From contig DASVQI010000024.1 in the NCBI GenBank assembly GCA_036389255.1, forward strand, positions 62,001-126,000: DNA of 64,000 nucleotides, in the 5' to 3' direction. This document shows positions 17,664 through 25,644 of this stretch, in pieces. The stretch comes from JACVRN01 sp036389255 (GTDB lineage Bacteria; Acidobacteriota; Blastocatellia; Pyrinomonadales; Pyrinomonadaceae). Under the pieces are notes generated by a model. It worked only from the letters and a program-made list of their open reading frames with translations. It did no database searches and was not told the DNA's origin. Each line of letters opens with the position of its first letter. Positions within the stretch are counted from its first letter, which is position 1. Both the position numbers and the translations under genes were made by a program.

Positions 17664-17678
17664 GACTGATTCACTCTA
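17658..17678. promoter_or_regulatory. Perfect 21-bp dyad over the -10/+1 region (candidate operator)
   Basis: TAGAGTGA-CTGAT-TCACTCTA: 8-bp perfect arms with a 5-base centre, starting exactly at the -10 hexamer. This placement suits a repressor site. The cognate regulator is unknown. Confidence 0.5.
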
Positions 17679-17730
17679 CGGTCGGTAAAAGGAACGCCCT
17701 CGACAATGCGTTCTTGCAAGAGGAAAAGAC

Positions 17731-18543
17731 GTGGCTAAATACAGTAAAAAGCGGCAGCGCGAATTAAAGAAGGATCAGTTTCGCGATAAGACCATGCAGG
17801 TCTTGGACACAGTGGGCGACCGGCTGGAAGGAAGGGGACGCCTTCTCCTTTACATTCTGGGGGGCATAGTCGCGGTCGCCATCCTCGCTGGCATCTTCTC
17901 TTGGTGGAGCAACAAGAAGAGTCAGGAGGCGGCACAGGCACTTGGACGCGCCATAGAAGTGGCTTCAACGCCCGTGCAGGCTCAACCCGCTCCGGGCTCC
18001 AATCAGCCCTCGTTCCCCACGGAGCAGGCACGGGCCGAGCGCTCGGCAGCAGAGTTTCAGAAGGTGGCTGACAAATATAGTGGCCAAACGCGCGAGATTG
18101 CGCGCTACTTTATAGCCGTCAGCCACCTGACGCTCGACCGCAATCGCGGCTTAAGCGAGCTGGACGGGCTGACCAAGAGCAGCTACACGGACGTAGCGGC
18201 GCAGGCGCGTTTCGCGCTCGCTCAAGCCAGAGAGGCCGACGGTCAGGCGGATGCTGCCATAGCCATCTACAAGCAACTGGCGCAGGATAACAATCCCGCG
18301 ATTCCAGCCGAAACCGTCAACCTGCGACTGGCCTCCATCTACGAGAAGCAGGGCAAGACGAAGGAGGCGGTTGACCTTCTCTTCCAGATAGCAGACAACT
18401 CGCGCAAGGCAAAATCGCCTGACGGTAAGCCACTGCCGAAATCCTCCGCCGCGCGCGAAGCCGAGACGAAGCTGCAAAAGCTGGACGCCGCACGCTACGC
18501 GCAGCTTCCGCCCGAAGCCCCATCCGACTTACCACTTTCATAA
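17731..18543 (+). CDS. Single-pass TPR-like membrane protein (YfgM-type topology)
   Basis: 270 residues. A Lys/Arg-rich cytoplasmic N-terminus (AKYSKKRQRELKKDQFRDK) precedes one membrane helix (about 41-62), then an extracytoplasmic helical region with TPR-like pairs (EIARYFIAVSHLTLDRN, AQARFALAQAREADGQADAAIAIYKQLAQD, LRLASIYEKQGKTKEAVDLLFQIA). The organisation resembles YfgM, which works with the Sec translocon and periplasmic chaperones; the similarity is topological and I would not transfer the name. GTG 17731 follows AAGAGGAAAAG. A 9-mer hairpin repeat separates it from the next gene. Confidence 0.8.
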   Translation: MAKYSKKRQRELKKDQFRDKTMQVLDTVGDRLEGRGRLLLYILGGIVAVAILAGIFSWWSNKKSQEAAQALGRAIEVASTPVQAQPAPGSNQPSFPTEQARAERSAAEFQKVADKYSGQTREIARYFIAVSHLTLDRNRGLSELDGLTKSSYTDVAAQARFALAQAREADGQADAAIAIYKQLAQDNNPAIPAETVNLRLASIYEKQGKTKEAVDLLFQIADNSRKAKSPDGKPLPKSSAAREAETKLQKLDAARYAQLPPEAPSDLPLS

Positions 18544-18643
18544 AGTCTAGAGAGTCCTGAGAGTCTAGAGAGTCAAAACGACTTTCTTTTCACTCTCCAG
18601 ACTCTCAGGACTCTCTAGACTCTCCAGACTCTACAGACTCTTT
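18544..18643. repeat. 9-mer-arm hairpin repeat
   Basis: Left arm TCTAGAGAG-TCCTGAGAG-TCTAGAGAG and right arm built from CTCTCCAGA, CTCTCAGGA, CTCTCTAGA, CTCTCCAGA and CTCTACAGA: tandem 9-base units, complementary between arms, around the loop AAAACGACTTTCTTTT. It fills the spacer from one base after the upstream stop to four bases before ATG 18647. The same 9-mer family recurs at 50251-50343. Confidence 0.85.
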
Positions 18644-18646
18644 TCT

Positions 18647-19801
18647 ATGGAGAATCTGACACACTCGCTCGTGGGGCTGGCGGCTGCTAAGGCCGGTCTG
18701 GAGCGTTTGTCGCCGGGAGCGACCGCGCTCTGCATACTGGCTGCGAATGCGCCTGACGCGGACGTGGTGACGACCTTCTGGGGACGCTGGGTTTACCTGC
18801 ATCATCATCGCGGGATTACTCATTCCATAGTGGGCGCGCTCGGGCTGGCGCTTCTGCTGCCCCTGCTCTTTTATGGCGGCGAGAAGCTGCTGGCGCTCAT
18901 CCGGGGAAAGCCTTCGCGCTTCAGGCTGCGAGGACTCTTGATAGCTTCGCTTCTGGCCACGGCGACTCACCCGTTGCTCGATTGGACAAACAATTACGGC
19001 GTGCGTCCATTCCTGCCTTGGGACGGCCAGTGGTATTACGGCGACCTTGTATTCATAGTAGACCCTTGGCTATGGCTGGTGCTGGGCGGCGCATGTTTTC
19101 TGCTGACGGCGCGCGACTGGTTACGTACAGTCTTCTGGACGCTGCTCGGCTTGGTGCTGAGCGCGGCGATTATCCTTCTTCCGCTCAGGCCGAACGGCCC
19201 GACCATTCCCCGCTTCGTGCAGGTCGTGTGGGTTGCGGGAGTCGTGCTGCTGGTCATAGCGCGGCTGTCTCACGTGGAAAAGCTTTGGGGCAGCCGGATT
19301 GCCGTGGCCGCTCTCTCGTTCGTGCTCGTTTACTGGGCCGCGCTTGGTTTTATGCACTCGCGCGCCGTCAATGAAGCGGGCAGGCTGGCCGGTGATTATG
19401 CCGCGAGCCGTGGAGAGACGGTTATGCGTGTGGCCGCCATGCCTTCGCTCGCAGACCCCACGCAATGGCGCTGCGTGGCAGAGACAGACCGCGCCACCTT
19501 TCTTTTTAATCTGGATTTGAACGGGAATACCGGGCCGCTTCGTGATGTAGTTCTATATCAGAAGCCTTCTGGAGAAACGGCTCAGGCCGTGGCGAAGGCC
19601 AGCCGGGACGAGCGCGCCCGAATCTTTCTGAATTTCGCTCGCTTTCCGGTAGCTCAGACGCGTGGAGATTGTTTGACGGAATCGTTCGTCCAATTCGCTG
19701 ACTTACGTTACACTGAACCTGTGCGCGGGGCAGGCGGCTCATTCGCGCTTGAGGTTCCGGTCGAGTGCCCGCCCGAAGCGGCAGAAAGTTTGAAGAAGTG
19801 A
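18647..19801 (+). CDS. YdjM/DUF457-type membrane-bound metal-dependent hydrolase
   Basis: 384 residues with several membrane helices. The N-terminus MENLTHSLVGLAAAKAGLE, the acidic NAPDADVV, the histidine cluster LHHHRGITHS and ATHPLLDWTNNYG are the conserved metal-binding features of the inner-membrane YdjM family, whose substrate is not established. The C-terminal 120 residues are a soluble extension (RVAAMPSLADPTQWRCVAE) also seen in long members. The start abuts the 9-mer repeat, and the stop overlaps the next gene (GTGA), so translation is probably coupled. Confidence 0.85.
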   Translation: MENLTHSLVGLAAAKAGLERLSPGATALCILAANAPDADVVTTFWGRWVYLHHHRGITHSIVGALGLALLLPLLFYGGEKLLALIRGKPSRFRLRGLLIASLLATATHPLLDWTNNYGVRPFLPWDGQWYYGDLVFIVDPWLWLVLGGACFLLTARDWLRTVFWTLLGLVLSAAIILLPLRPNGPTIPRFVQVVWVAGVVLLVIARLSHVEKLWGSRIAVAALSFVLVYWAALGFMHSRAVNEAGRLAGDYAASRGETVMRVAAMPSLADPTQWRCVAETDRATFLFNLDLNGNTGPLRDVVLYQKPSGETAQAVAKASRDERARIFLNFARFPVAQTRGDCLTESFVQFADLRYTEPVRGAGGSFALEVPVECPPEAAESLKK

Positions 19802-21234
19802 CGAAGACTCCAGAAGTAGCACACGTGGTCGCGGGCATGCCCGCCAAAACTATCGCGCCCGGTTCAGAAGACGCGCCGCTCATCAGCGTGCGCTCGTCTC
19901 CCGGCAGCTACTTCTTCTTTGCGCTCACGCTCTCTCTGCTCTCGCTCCTGCTCATACGCGCCGAATATGACGAGGCGGCTATAGTGGCTCTAATCTGGGC
20001 GTGGGTCTTTATGCCGCTCGCGGCCTTCACCGACCGCATACGCATAGAGGGGCGCATACTTTCGCGCACGGGTCTGTGGGCCATCCTTCACAAGATTGTA
20101 AGGGGCCGCGCGCTCCGGCTCAACATTGACGAAGTCGAGCAGGTAGAGACTTATGCCGTGCGGACTCTGCGGCGCGGCGGCTCTGTTCGTTATCGCTACC
20201 GCAGCGAGGTCGTGGGGCGCGGCTTGAGCTTCGCCTTCGCATCCGGAGGCAATTATCGCCGGATGGTGAAGTGTCTTTTCTCGCTCGTGAATGACGAGAA
20301 GCTGGACGCGCGCTCGCGTGAGCTTAGAGATTACCTCGCAGACCCGAAGAGCCTGCGAGAGATGACAAAGCTTCTGCGCGTGGCTCCTTCATCCGTGCTG
20401 GAAGGCGCGCTGCCCGACTTTCGTCTACGTGAGAAGAAGAGAAGAGACGAGGCCGTCTACGCAGAGCCGCACGCGCTTTCGATTTCGGAAAAGGAGCGTG
20501 GCCGTCTCTTACGCATAGTCGCCAATCAGCTCCGGGCCGCAGGACGACTTCGGGAGGCCGCCGAAGCCTTTAGGCGTGCGCTTCTGGTGGAGCCGAAGGA
20601 CGGCTGGCTGCTCTACGAGTTCGCGCGCTTTCTTCGCTCTCAGGCGAGCGCCCTTACAGACGCGCGCCTTCTCTCGCGCTCGCGCGCAAGCCTTCGATTG
20701 GCCGCGCGCCACGCTTCGCAGGACTCGCAGCTTCTTTCGCGCATAGGCGAGAGCTTCTTTGAGTTCGGGGATGTTAACAGAGCGGCGCGGCTGTTTCGTC
20801 TCTCGCTCGAAGCCCAGCCGCGCAACTTTCGCGCAGAGACAGGGCTGGCCGAGATAGCGCTCAGGAACGGGAAGCTGGCGCACGTCATACATCATTACCA
20901 GTCAGCCGCGCGCATAGCGCCCGACGAAGCTGCGGCACGATTCGCACGGCGCGAGGCCGATTACTACGCGCTGCTCAACGACAACGACGAGTACCTGTCA
21001 GCCGAGCTGAAGCGCATCAACTGGCTCCAAACTCTACAGGTGGTGCGGCGCTGGAGCGCACGTATCATGCTCACGAGCGTTCTTCTGGCTTTAGGCGGCG
21101 AGTTCCTGGAAGGCGCGGGCTTAGACCTCTCTTCAATAGGCTGGTCACTGACGGCTTCGTCGCTGGCCGCTTGGTTCATAGCGCACCTGCTCTACAAGCT
21201 GCTCTCGCACCGCCGCCGTCACCCTGTGGAATAG
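19798..21234 (+). CDS. TPR-containing membrane protein, unknown function
   Basis: About 478 residues. Two N-terminal helices (SYFFFALTLSLLSLLLI; AAIVALIWAWVFMPLAAF) are followed by a PH-like beta segment (RIEGRILSRTGLWAILHK). A region of TPR-like helix pairs follows (about 250-400: AAGRLREAAEAFRRALLVEPKDGWLLYEFARFL; FEFGDVNRAARLFRLSLEAQPRNF), then a C-terminal helix. No enzyme motif is seen. GTG 19798 overlaps the upstream stop and is preferred to the upstream frame opening at 19765; an in-frame ATG lies twelve codons further on. Probably a scaffold in the envelope. Confidence 0.72.
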   Translation: MTKTPEVAHVVAGMPAKTIAPGSEDAPLISVRSSPGSYFFFALTLSLLSLLLIRAEYDEAAIVALIWAWVFMPLAAFTDRIRIEGRILSRTGLWAILHKIVRGRALRLNIDEVEQVETYAVRTLRRGGSVRYRYRSEVVGRGLSFAFASGGNYRRMVKCLFSLVNDEKLDARSRELRDYLADPKSLREMTKLLRVAPSSVLEGALPDFRLREKKRRDEAVYAEPHALSISEKERGRLLRIVANQLRAAGRLREAAEAFRRALLVEPKDGWLLYEFARFLRSQASALTDARLLSRSRASLRLAARHASQDSQLLSRIGESFFEFGDVNRAARLFRLSLEAQPRNFRAETGLAEIALRNGKLAHVIHHYQSAARIAPDEAAARFARREADYYALLNDNDEYLSAELKRINWLQTLQVVRRWSARIMLTSVLLALGGEFLEGAGLDLSSIGWSLTASSLAAWFIAHLLYKLLSHRRRHPVE

Positions 21235-21253
21235 TTATAGATTCAAAGATAAA

Positions 21254-21288
21254 AGTGGCGGAGTTGAAGGTGATTCAACTCCGCCACT
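21254..21288. terminator. Bidirectional intrinsic terminator between convergent genes
   Basis: Perfect 15-bp stem AGTGGCGGAGTTGAA/TTCAACTCCGCCACT with a GGTGA loop. T-rich tract CTTCTTTT on the plus side and TTTTATCTTT on the minus side. Confidence 0.9.
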
Positions 21289-21316
21289 CTTCTTTTCAGG
21301 AGAAATTATCTTTCCC

Positions 21317-22540
21317 TTAACCCGTGATGTCGCCCGGCGTGGCCTTTCTGGCTTTGGGCGCGGCCGCCTTCTTCGTAGCAGTCTTGCTCTTCGATGCGGG
21401 CGAAGCAGCGCGCTTCGTGCTGCTCTTTTGAGCCTTCGGCTCCGTGACGGCCTCCACTATGCCCGAGACTGCGGTTGCTGCGTCTGAGACAAGCTCGCTG
21501 ACTCCGGCTGCTATGTCCCCCGGAATCTCACGCACCGGCTGCGGGATGATTGTGCGCGCGGCCTGCTCGACCATACTCGCTACGGCGTTCGTCGTTGTCC
21601 CTTCGGGGTTGAGAAAGCCGTCCCAGCGATAACGCGGGCGCTCTTCCGCAGACTGGCCCAGACGCTTGAAGACTAGGTCTGTGACCTTCTCAGTCACCCA
21701 GTTGTGATAGTACTCGCCTACGGAAATAAGCTCGGCATCCGGCGCGGGATTCATGAAGTCAATCGCGTAAGGGATGCCGTCCTTGATGGCGAACTCCACC
21801 GTGTTGATGTCGTAGCCGAGCGCGCGGCAGAGCGTGCGAACGTCGTTCGTCACCCGCTCGCTCAACTCAGGCGAGAGATAGTTCGGGTCGTTTATGTACT
21901 GCTCGCCGGAGAGATAAGCCTTGCGCGGGTCGTAGGGCATAATCATCACTTCCTCCTGCCCTATGCAGTAGCAGCGCACGAACTGGTCGAAGTCTATGAA
22001 CTCCTGCAAGGTCATGCAGAGCGTGCCCGTCTGGTCGTACTTGAGCCAAAGGTCTTCCAAAGAGTTGACGCGCTCGACGTTCTTCCAGCCGCCGCCGTCA
22101 AACGGCTTCATGATGGCGGGCATCCCCACGTAATCCACAATCGCCTGCCAGTCAATCGGGAATTCCAGATTGCGAAGCGACTCGGAGACGATGCCTTCTA
22201 TGTAAGAGTGCTGCGGCAAAAGCACCGTCTTGGGGATGGCTACGCCGAGCTTGGTGGCGAGCGAGTAGTTGAAGAACTTGTCGTCCGCAGACCACCAGAA
22301 CGGGTTGTTGATGATGAAAGTCCCTTCAAGCGCTGCGCTCTTCATGAACGCGCGGTAGTAGGGAACTTCGTGCGAGATGCGGTCAATGATGACATCGTAC
22401 CTGCGCGGCTCGTTCAAATAGACGCCGCCCGTCTTGACCATCTCAGCCGTAACATCACCGGCACCGCGCTCGTTGATTGAGCGTATGAGTGCTTCTGGAA
22501 ACGTCTGCTCGCGTCCGACCAGAATGCCTACTCTCTTCAT
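21317..22540 (-). CDS. ATP-grasp ligase with basic histone-H1-like tail
   Basis: 407 residues. Residues 1-320 are an ATP-grasp fold: GILVGREQTFPEALIRSIN at the start, MPAIMKPFDGGGWKNVERV (ATP-binding strand and Gly-rich loop) and a late acidic segment INTVEFAIKDGIPYAIDFMNPAPDAE for metal binding. Such enzymes join a carboxylate to an amine or thiol through an acyl phosphate; substrates are not readable. The last ~45 residues are Ala/Lys/Ser-rich (KSKTATKKAAAPKARKA), resembling histone-H1-like tails. ATG 22540 lacks a strong ribosome-binding site. A circularly permuted ATP-grasp and a GCS2 ligase lie 5-8 kb away. Confidence 0.85.
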   Translation of the reverse strand: MKRVGILVGREQTFPEALIRSINERGAGDVTAEMVKTGGVYLNEPRRYDVIIDRISHEVPYYRAFMKSAALEGTFIINNPFWWSADDKFFNYSLATKLGVAIPKTVLLPQHSYIEGIVSESLRNLEFPIDWQAIVDYVGMPAIMKPFDGGGWKNVERVNSLEDLWLKYDQTGTLCMTLQEFIDFDQFVRCYCIGQEEVMIMPYDPRKAYLSGEQYINDPNYLSPELSERVTNDVRTLCRALGYDINTVEFAIKDGIPYAIDFMNPAPDAELISVGEYYHNWVTEKVTDLVFKRLGQSAEERPRYRWDGFLNPEGTTTNAVASMVEQAARTIIPQPVREIPGDIAAGVSELVSDAATAVSGIVEAVTEPKAQKSSTKRAASPASKSKTATKKAAAPKARKATPGDITG

Positions 22541-22643
22541 AAATCGTAAGTTGTCCTTTCTTCTTCGGTCTCGCGCCCCGAAAGAGCGAGCGCGTACATG
22601 ATAATTGCTGCTGACGAGATAGAAATTTGCGCCCTAGATTTAA

Positions 22644-22659
22644 CTATCTGTTCAGATAG
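22644..22659. promoter_or_regulatory. Perfect palindrome in the divergent 22541-22921 gap
   Basis: CTATCTG-TT-CAGATAG, 7-bp arms. It lies between the leftward ATP-grasp and the rightward exported-protein gene and could be an operator. The remainder of this 381-base gap has GC-rich inverted-repeat fragments (CCGCCCGGATGGCGG) and a TACAAT-like -10 at 22830-22835 without a matching -35; no gene is seen. Confidence 0.4.
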
Positions 22660-22921
22660 CGCCGAAATCCGGGCCATTTAGAAACCTTGAACTCTACCGC
22701 CCGGATGGCGGCTTGTCAATGCGGCAAACCTCGCCGGGCATCCCTGCAATCCTGCCCGCGCATCAATAAATACTGGCTTTCATGTTGGCCGGGTCTTATC
22801 CGGCACAAGCGCTTTTAAAATCGCTGTGTTACAATCGGTTTACTCGAATGGCCAATCTCGCTCCCGTTTTAGCCGTTCACCCGAAAACAGATTAATCGTC
22901 TCGAAGGAGAATTTTTCAGTC

Positions 22922-23803
22922 TTGTTGCGACGCTATAAATTTTTCGCCCCCGCTCTGGCGCTCCTTGCCCTGTGCCTGCCGCCGTCACCTGGAGTTGCAC
23001 ACGGTCAGACGACCGGCAGCACCCAGCAGCAGCAGTCGGGCAGTCAGGAGACAGACCAGAAAAAAGTTACTATCCCAAAGTCCAACGTTGAGGTCACGGC
23101 AGAGCAGGTAGCTGAGGCTGTCATCTACGCCTACGGCGGGCGCGGAGCGCTTGAGCAGATAAGGCGCAATGGGATAGAGCGCGGTCGCCTGACGCGAATC
23201 GGCTCGGACGGGCGCACGGAAGAGGCCAGCTACGAGCGCCGCTTCATACGGGGCGCGAGCGCGGACAAGGACAAGGTGCGGCTAGACCAGAAGCTGCCGA
23301 CCATAGAATATTCGCTCCTGTACGGCGACGGGCGCTTGTGGGGCCTCATCAACGGCTCCGCCTTTACGCCGCGCGAGGACGCGACCGTGGAGTTCCTGTC
23401 GCAGCTACGGCACGGGCTGGACGCGCTTCTGCGCTACAAGGAGAACGGCTCGACCGTCTCTCTGGGCGGTAAAGATAAGCAGAACGGCGTGGAGTTTTAC
23501 ATCATAGACGTGACGGACAAGGAGAAGCGCCGGACGCGCTTTTACATCAGCACCCGGACGTTGCGCGTGATGTGGCTGGAATATGAAGAGGCTGCGGTGG
23601 CTGGCGGCACTCCCGCCAAATACATGCGCCGTTTCTACGACTACCGCACGGCACAGGGGACGCTCGTGCCTTTCCGAATGGTCTTTTTCGAGGACGGCAA
23701 ACAATCGCAGGAGACGCGCATCATGACCGTCACCTACGGCGTCAAGATGGAAGAGTCGCTTTTCCAGAATCCTGACGCGCAGCGAACCTCCGCGCGCCAG
23801 TAA
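22922..23803 (+). CDS. Exported protein, outer-membrane-lipoprotein-sorting-like
   Basis: About 293 residues. The signal peptide is LLRRYKFFAPALALLALCLPPSPGVAHG. The mature part starts with a Gln/Ser-rich linker, then a beta-rich domain (YAYGGRGALEQIRRNGIERGRLTRIG; KQNGVEFYIIDVTDKEKRRTRFYISTRTLRVMWLEYEE) resembling the LolA/LolB-like lipid-binding beta fold found in many Acidobacteria. TTG 22922 is chosen because AAGGAG lies 12 bases upstream and it begins the signal peptide directly; the frame opens earlier at GTG 22826. A strong terminator follows at 23827, so it is a single-gene unit. Confidence 0.7.
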   Translation: MLRRYKFFAPALALLALCLPPSPGVAHGQTTGSTQQQQSGSQETDQKKVTIPKSNVEVTAEQVAEAVIYAYGGRGALEQIRRNGIERGRLTRIGSDGRTEEASYERRFIRGASADKDKVRLDQKLPTIEYSLLYGDGRLWGLINGSAFTPREDATVEFLSQLRHGLDALLRYKENGSTVSLGGKDKQNGVEFYIIDVTDKEKRRTRFYISTRTLRVMWLEYEEAAVAGGTPAKYMRRFYDYRTAQGTLVPFRMVFFEDGKQSQETRIMTVTYGVKMEESLFQNPDAQRTSARQ

Positions 23804-23826
23804 GTAGCTCAGAAGCGGTTTTTGAT

Positions 23827-23876
23827 GAGAGCGGCAAGACTGTACTTAAAAAAGTACCTTGCCGCTCTCTCTTTTT
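23827..23876 (+). terminator. Strong intrinsic terminator
   Basis: GAGAGCGGCAAG/CTTGCCGCTCTC outer stem and an inner GTACTT-AAAA-AAGTAC stem, followed by TCTCTTTTTT. It ends the exported-protein transcript. Beyond it, in the 295-base gap to 24099, the only signal is GGTATAAT (23965-23972), a -10-like box with a poorly spaced -35. Confidence 0.92.
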
Positions 23877-24098
23877 TACCGTCGCGCCGGATGCGGGCCG
23901 GGAGATTCTGGAACTACGGCCCGCCAGAGGCGTGATAGAGCTTGCGGGAAAGCGCCTTGCGAAAGGTATAATGCCCGCATCGCGGAAGAGTTCTGGTAAT
24001 CCCTGACTTTTCCGGCGCGTCTCCCGGCACATTCCGCAGAGAAAAAGCAGGCGGCGGGCGACGCGCGAAATGCCTGTAAGTAGAGCCTACCCACCCTA

Positions 24099-24746
24099 AT
24101 GAGCACGCTGACCTCTATTGACGAGCTAATGTTCGGCGCGACTATGCCGCAGTCTGTCGGAAATTGTGAGCCCCTGACGGATCACGCTCTTCTTGAGGCT
24201 ACGCGGGACGGGGACGAGGCGGCCTTTGCCGAACTGGTCAGGCGCTACAGGAGCCAGATTACCAGCTACATTTATCGCATGACGAGCGATTATGAAGGCG
24301 CGGTTGACCTTGCTCAGGAGACTTTCGTTCGCATCTATAAAGCGCGAGACAGATACCAGACGAGCTATGCCTTTTCTACATACATCTATCGCATCGCTAC
24401 CAATCTGGCTATCAGCGAGCTTCGCAAGCGAAAGCGCCGCCGGTTGGTTTCCCTGACCGGCGTCATTCAGACGCGCGACGGCAGGGAAGAGGCCGTTGAG
24501 ATTAATCCTGCGGACTTGCGCCCGTTACAGGATGCCGCGCTGGTGGACGAGGAAAGGCGAAGGGCCGTGGCGCGTGCCATCACCACGCTGCCGGAAAAGT
24601 ATAGAGCGCCGCTAGTGCTCAGGGACGTGGAGGGGAAGACCTACGAAGAGATTGCGCGCATTCTGGAGGCCAGCGAGGGAACGGTAAAATCACGCATCAG
24701 TCGCGGGCGAAACCTGCTGCGCGACAAGCTGCGCGCGTATCTATGA
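24099..24746 (+). CDS. ECF-type RNA polymerase sigma factor (second)
   Basis: 215 residues. Region 2: DEAAFAELVRRYRSQITSYIYR, VDLAQETFVRIYKARDRY, SYAFSTYIYRIATNLAISEL; region 4: VLRDVEGKTYEEIARILEASEGTVKSRISRGR. Between them is a basic linker (RKRKRRRLVSL). It is followed 24 bases later by the ATG of a zinc-finger anti-sigma gene and then a PDZ protein, the layout of envelope-stress sigma operons (RpoE/RseA/DegS-like). The signal is unknown. Confidence 0.95.
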   Translation: MSTLTSIDELMFGATMPQSVGNCEPLTDHALLEATRDGDEAAFAELVRRYRSQITSYIYRMTSDYEGAVDLAQETFVRIYKARDRYQTSYAFSTYIYRIATNLAISELRKRKRRRLVSLTGVIQTRDGREEAVEINPADLRPLQDAALVDEERRRAVARAITTLPEKYRAPLVLRDVEGKTYEEIARILEASEGTVKSRISRGRNLLRDKLRAYL

Positions 24747-24770
24747 TTGTTTGGAGTCGAGTTAAAGGTT

Positions 24771-25604
24771 ATGAACTGTAAGGCTGTAATCAGGGAGATT
24801 GAAGAACTGGAAATGAGCGCGGCTCTGCCCGCGGAGGCGAACGCGCACCTGCTGTCGTGCGAGTCTTGCCGCGCTTTCTCAAAGGAGCGCGCGGCGCTCA
24901 GGCTGCTGGTCGGAAGTCTGGAAAAAGTCTCCGCTCCGCCCGACTTTGATTGGAGGCTGCGGGCGCGCCTCAACGAAGCAGGAAAAGAGCAGGCCGCCGC
25001 TCGTCACTTCCTTACGCGCTTCGCGCCGGGCGCTCAGGCTATAGCGGCTGCCGCTTGCGTGACTCTGCTATTGGTGGCCGTAGTCGTTTATCGCCAGACC
25101 CAGCCCGTGCCTTCCGGCGCGACGGAGTCCGCTTCCATCACCGGGGCGAATATGAAAGAGCGCGAGAGCGTGGAAGGCGTGGGTAAAGTCTCTATGAAGA
25201 GAGTCGCGCAGGATGCTTTCGCTCCCGCCGTGGCCTCAAATGATGCGCGGCCATCCGTCTCGAATCAAAGCCCGCGAGCGCGCAGCGCAAGGAGCGCACG
25301 CTCCGGTTCCAACAGAACGGAAGCTCAAAGAGAGTCCGTCTCACAGCAACCGCGCATCTACTCTAACGACATGGCCTCTCGCAGCGCTCAGGACGTGACG
25401 AGCGAAGGGAATGGCTCTGCGGCAACGGGCGCAGCGCCTGTCTTTTCTGTTCGCGTCCCCTCTGACGCCACCACTCAGCTAAGATTTGAAGACGGGCAGG
25501 GAACAAGACGCACGCTCTCTCCCGTCAACTTCGGCGGGCAGGAGCTCATCGGGCGGCGGGACAAAGCGCGTCTCATCCCCGCCAGCGAAAAGGGCATCTG
25601 GTAA
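24771..25604 (+). CDS. Zinc-finger anti-sigma factor (second)
   Basis: About 277 residues. MNCKAVIREIEELE and HLLSCESC (His-x3-Cys-x2-Cys) form the zinc-binding anti-sigma domain. A membrane helix follows (IAAAACVTLLLVAVVVY). The outer part is a low-complexity Ser/Arg/Ala-rich stretch ending in a short beta-like segment. ATG 24771 is preferred over TTG 24747 because it starts exactly at the MNC motif and has AAAGG just upstream. It is the likely partner of the sigma factor directly before it. Confidence 0.85.
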   Translation: MNCKAVIREIEELEMSAALPAEANAHLLSCESCRAFSKERAALRLLVGSLEKVSAPPDFDWRLRARLNEAGKEQAAARHFLTRFAPGAQAIAAAACVTLLLVAVVVYRQTQPVPSGATESASITGANMKERESVEGVGKVSMKRVAQDAFAPAVASNDARPSVSNQSPRARSARSARSGSNRTEAQRESVSQQPRIYSNDMASRSAQDVTSEGNGSAATGAAPVFSVRVPSDATTQLRFEDGQGTRRTLSPVNFGGQELIGRRDKARLIPASEKGIW

Positions 25605-25644
25605 AGAGTCTTGAATTGTTCGGCTATTTTTGAGGTTAAGCAGC

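Noticed and set aside
18544..18643. Tandem repeats as a possible CRISPR array
   Set aside because: Units are 7-9 bases without spacers, arranged as complementary arms; not CRISPR.
22541..22921. tRNA or other structured RNA gene in the divergent gap
   Set aside because: No cloverleaf or T-loop (GGTTCGANTCC) sequence found; only GC-rich partial inverted repeats.
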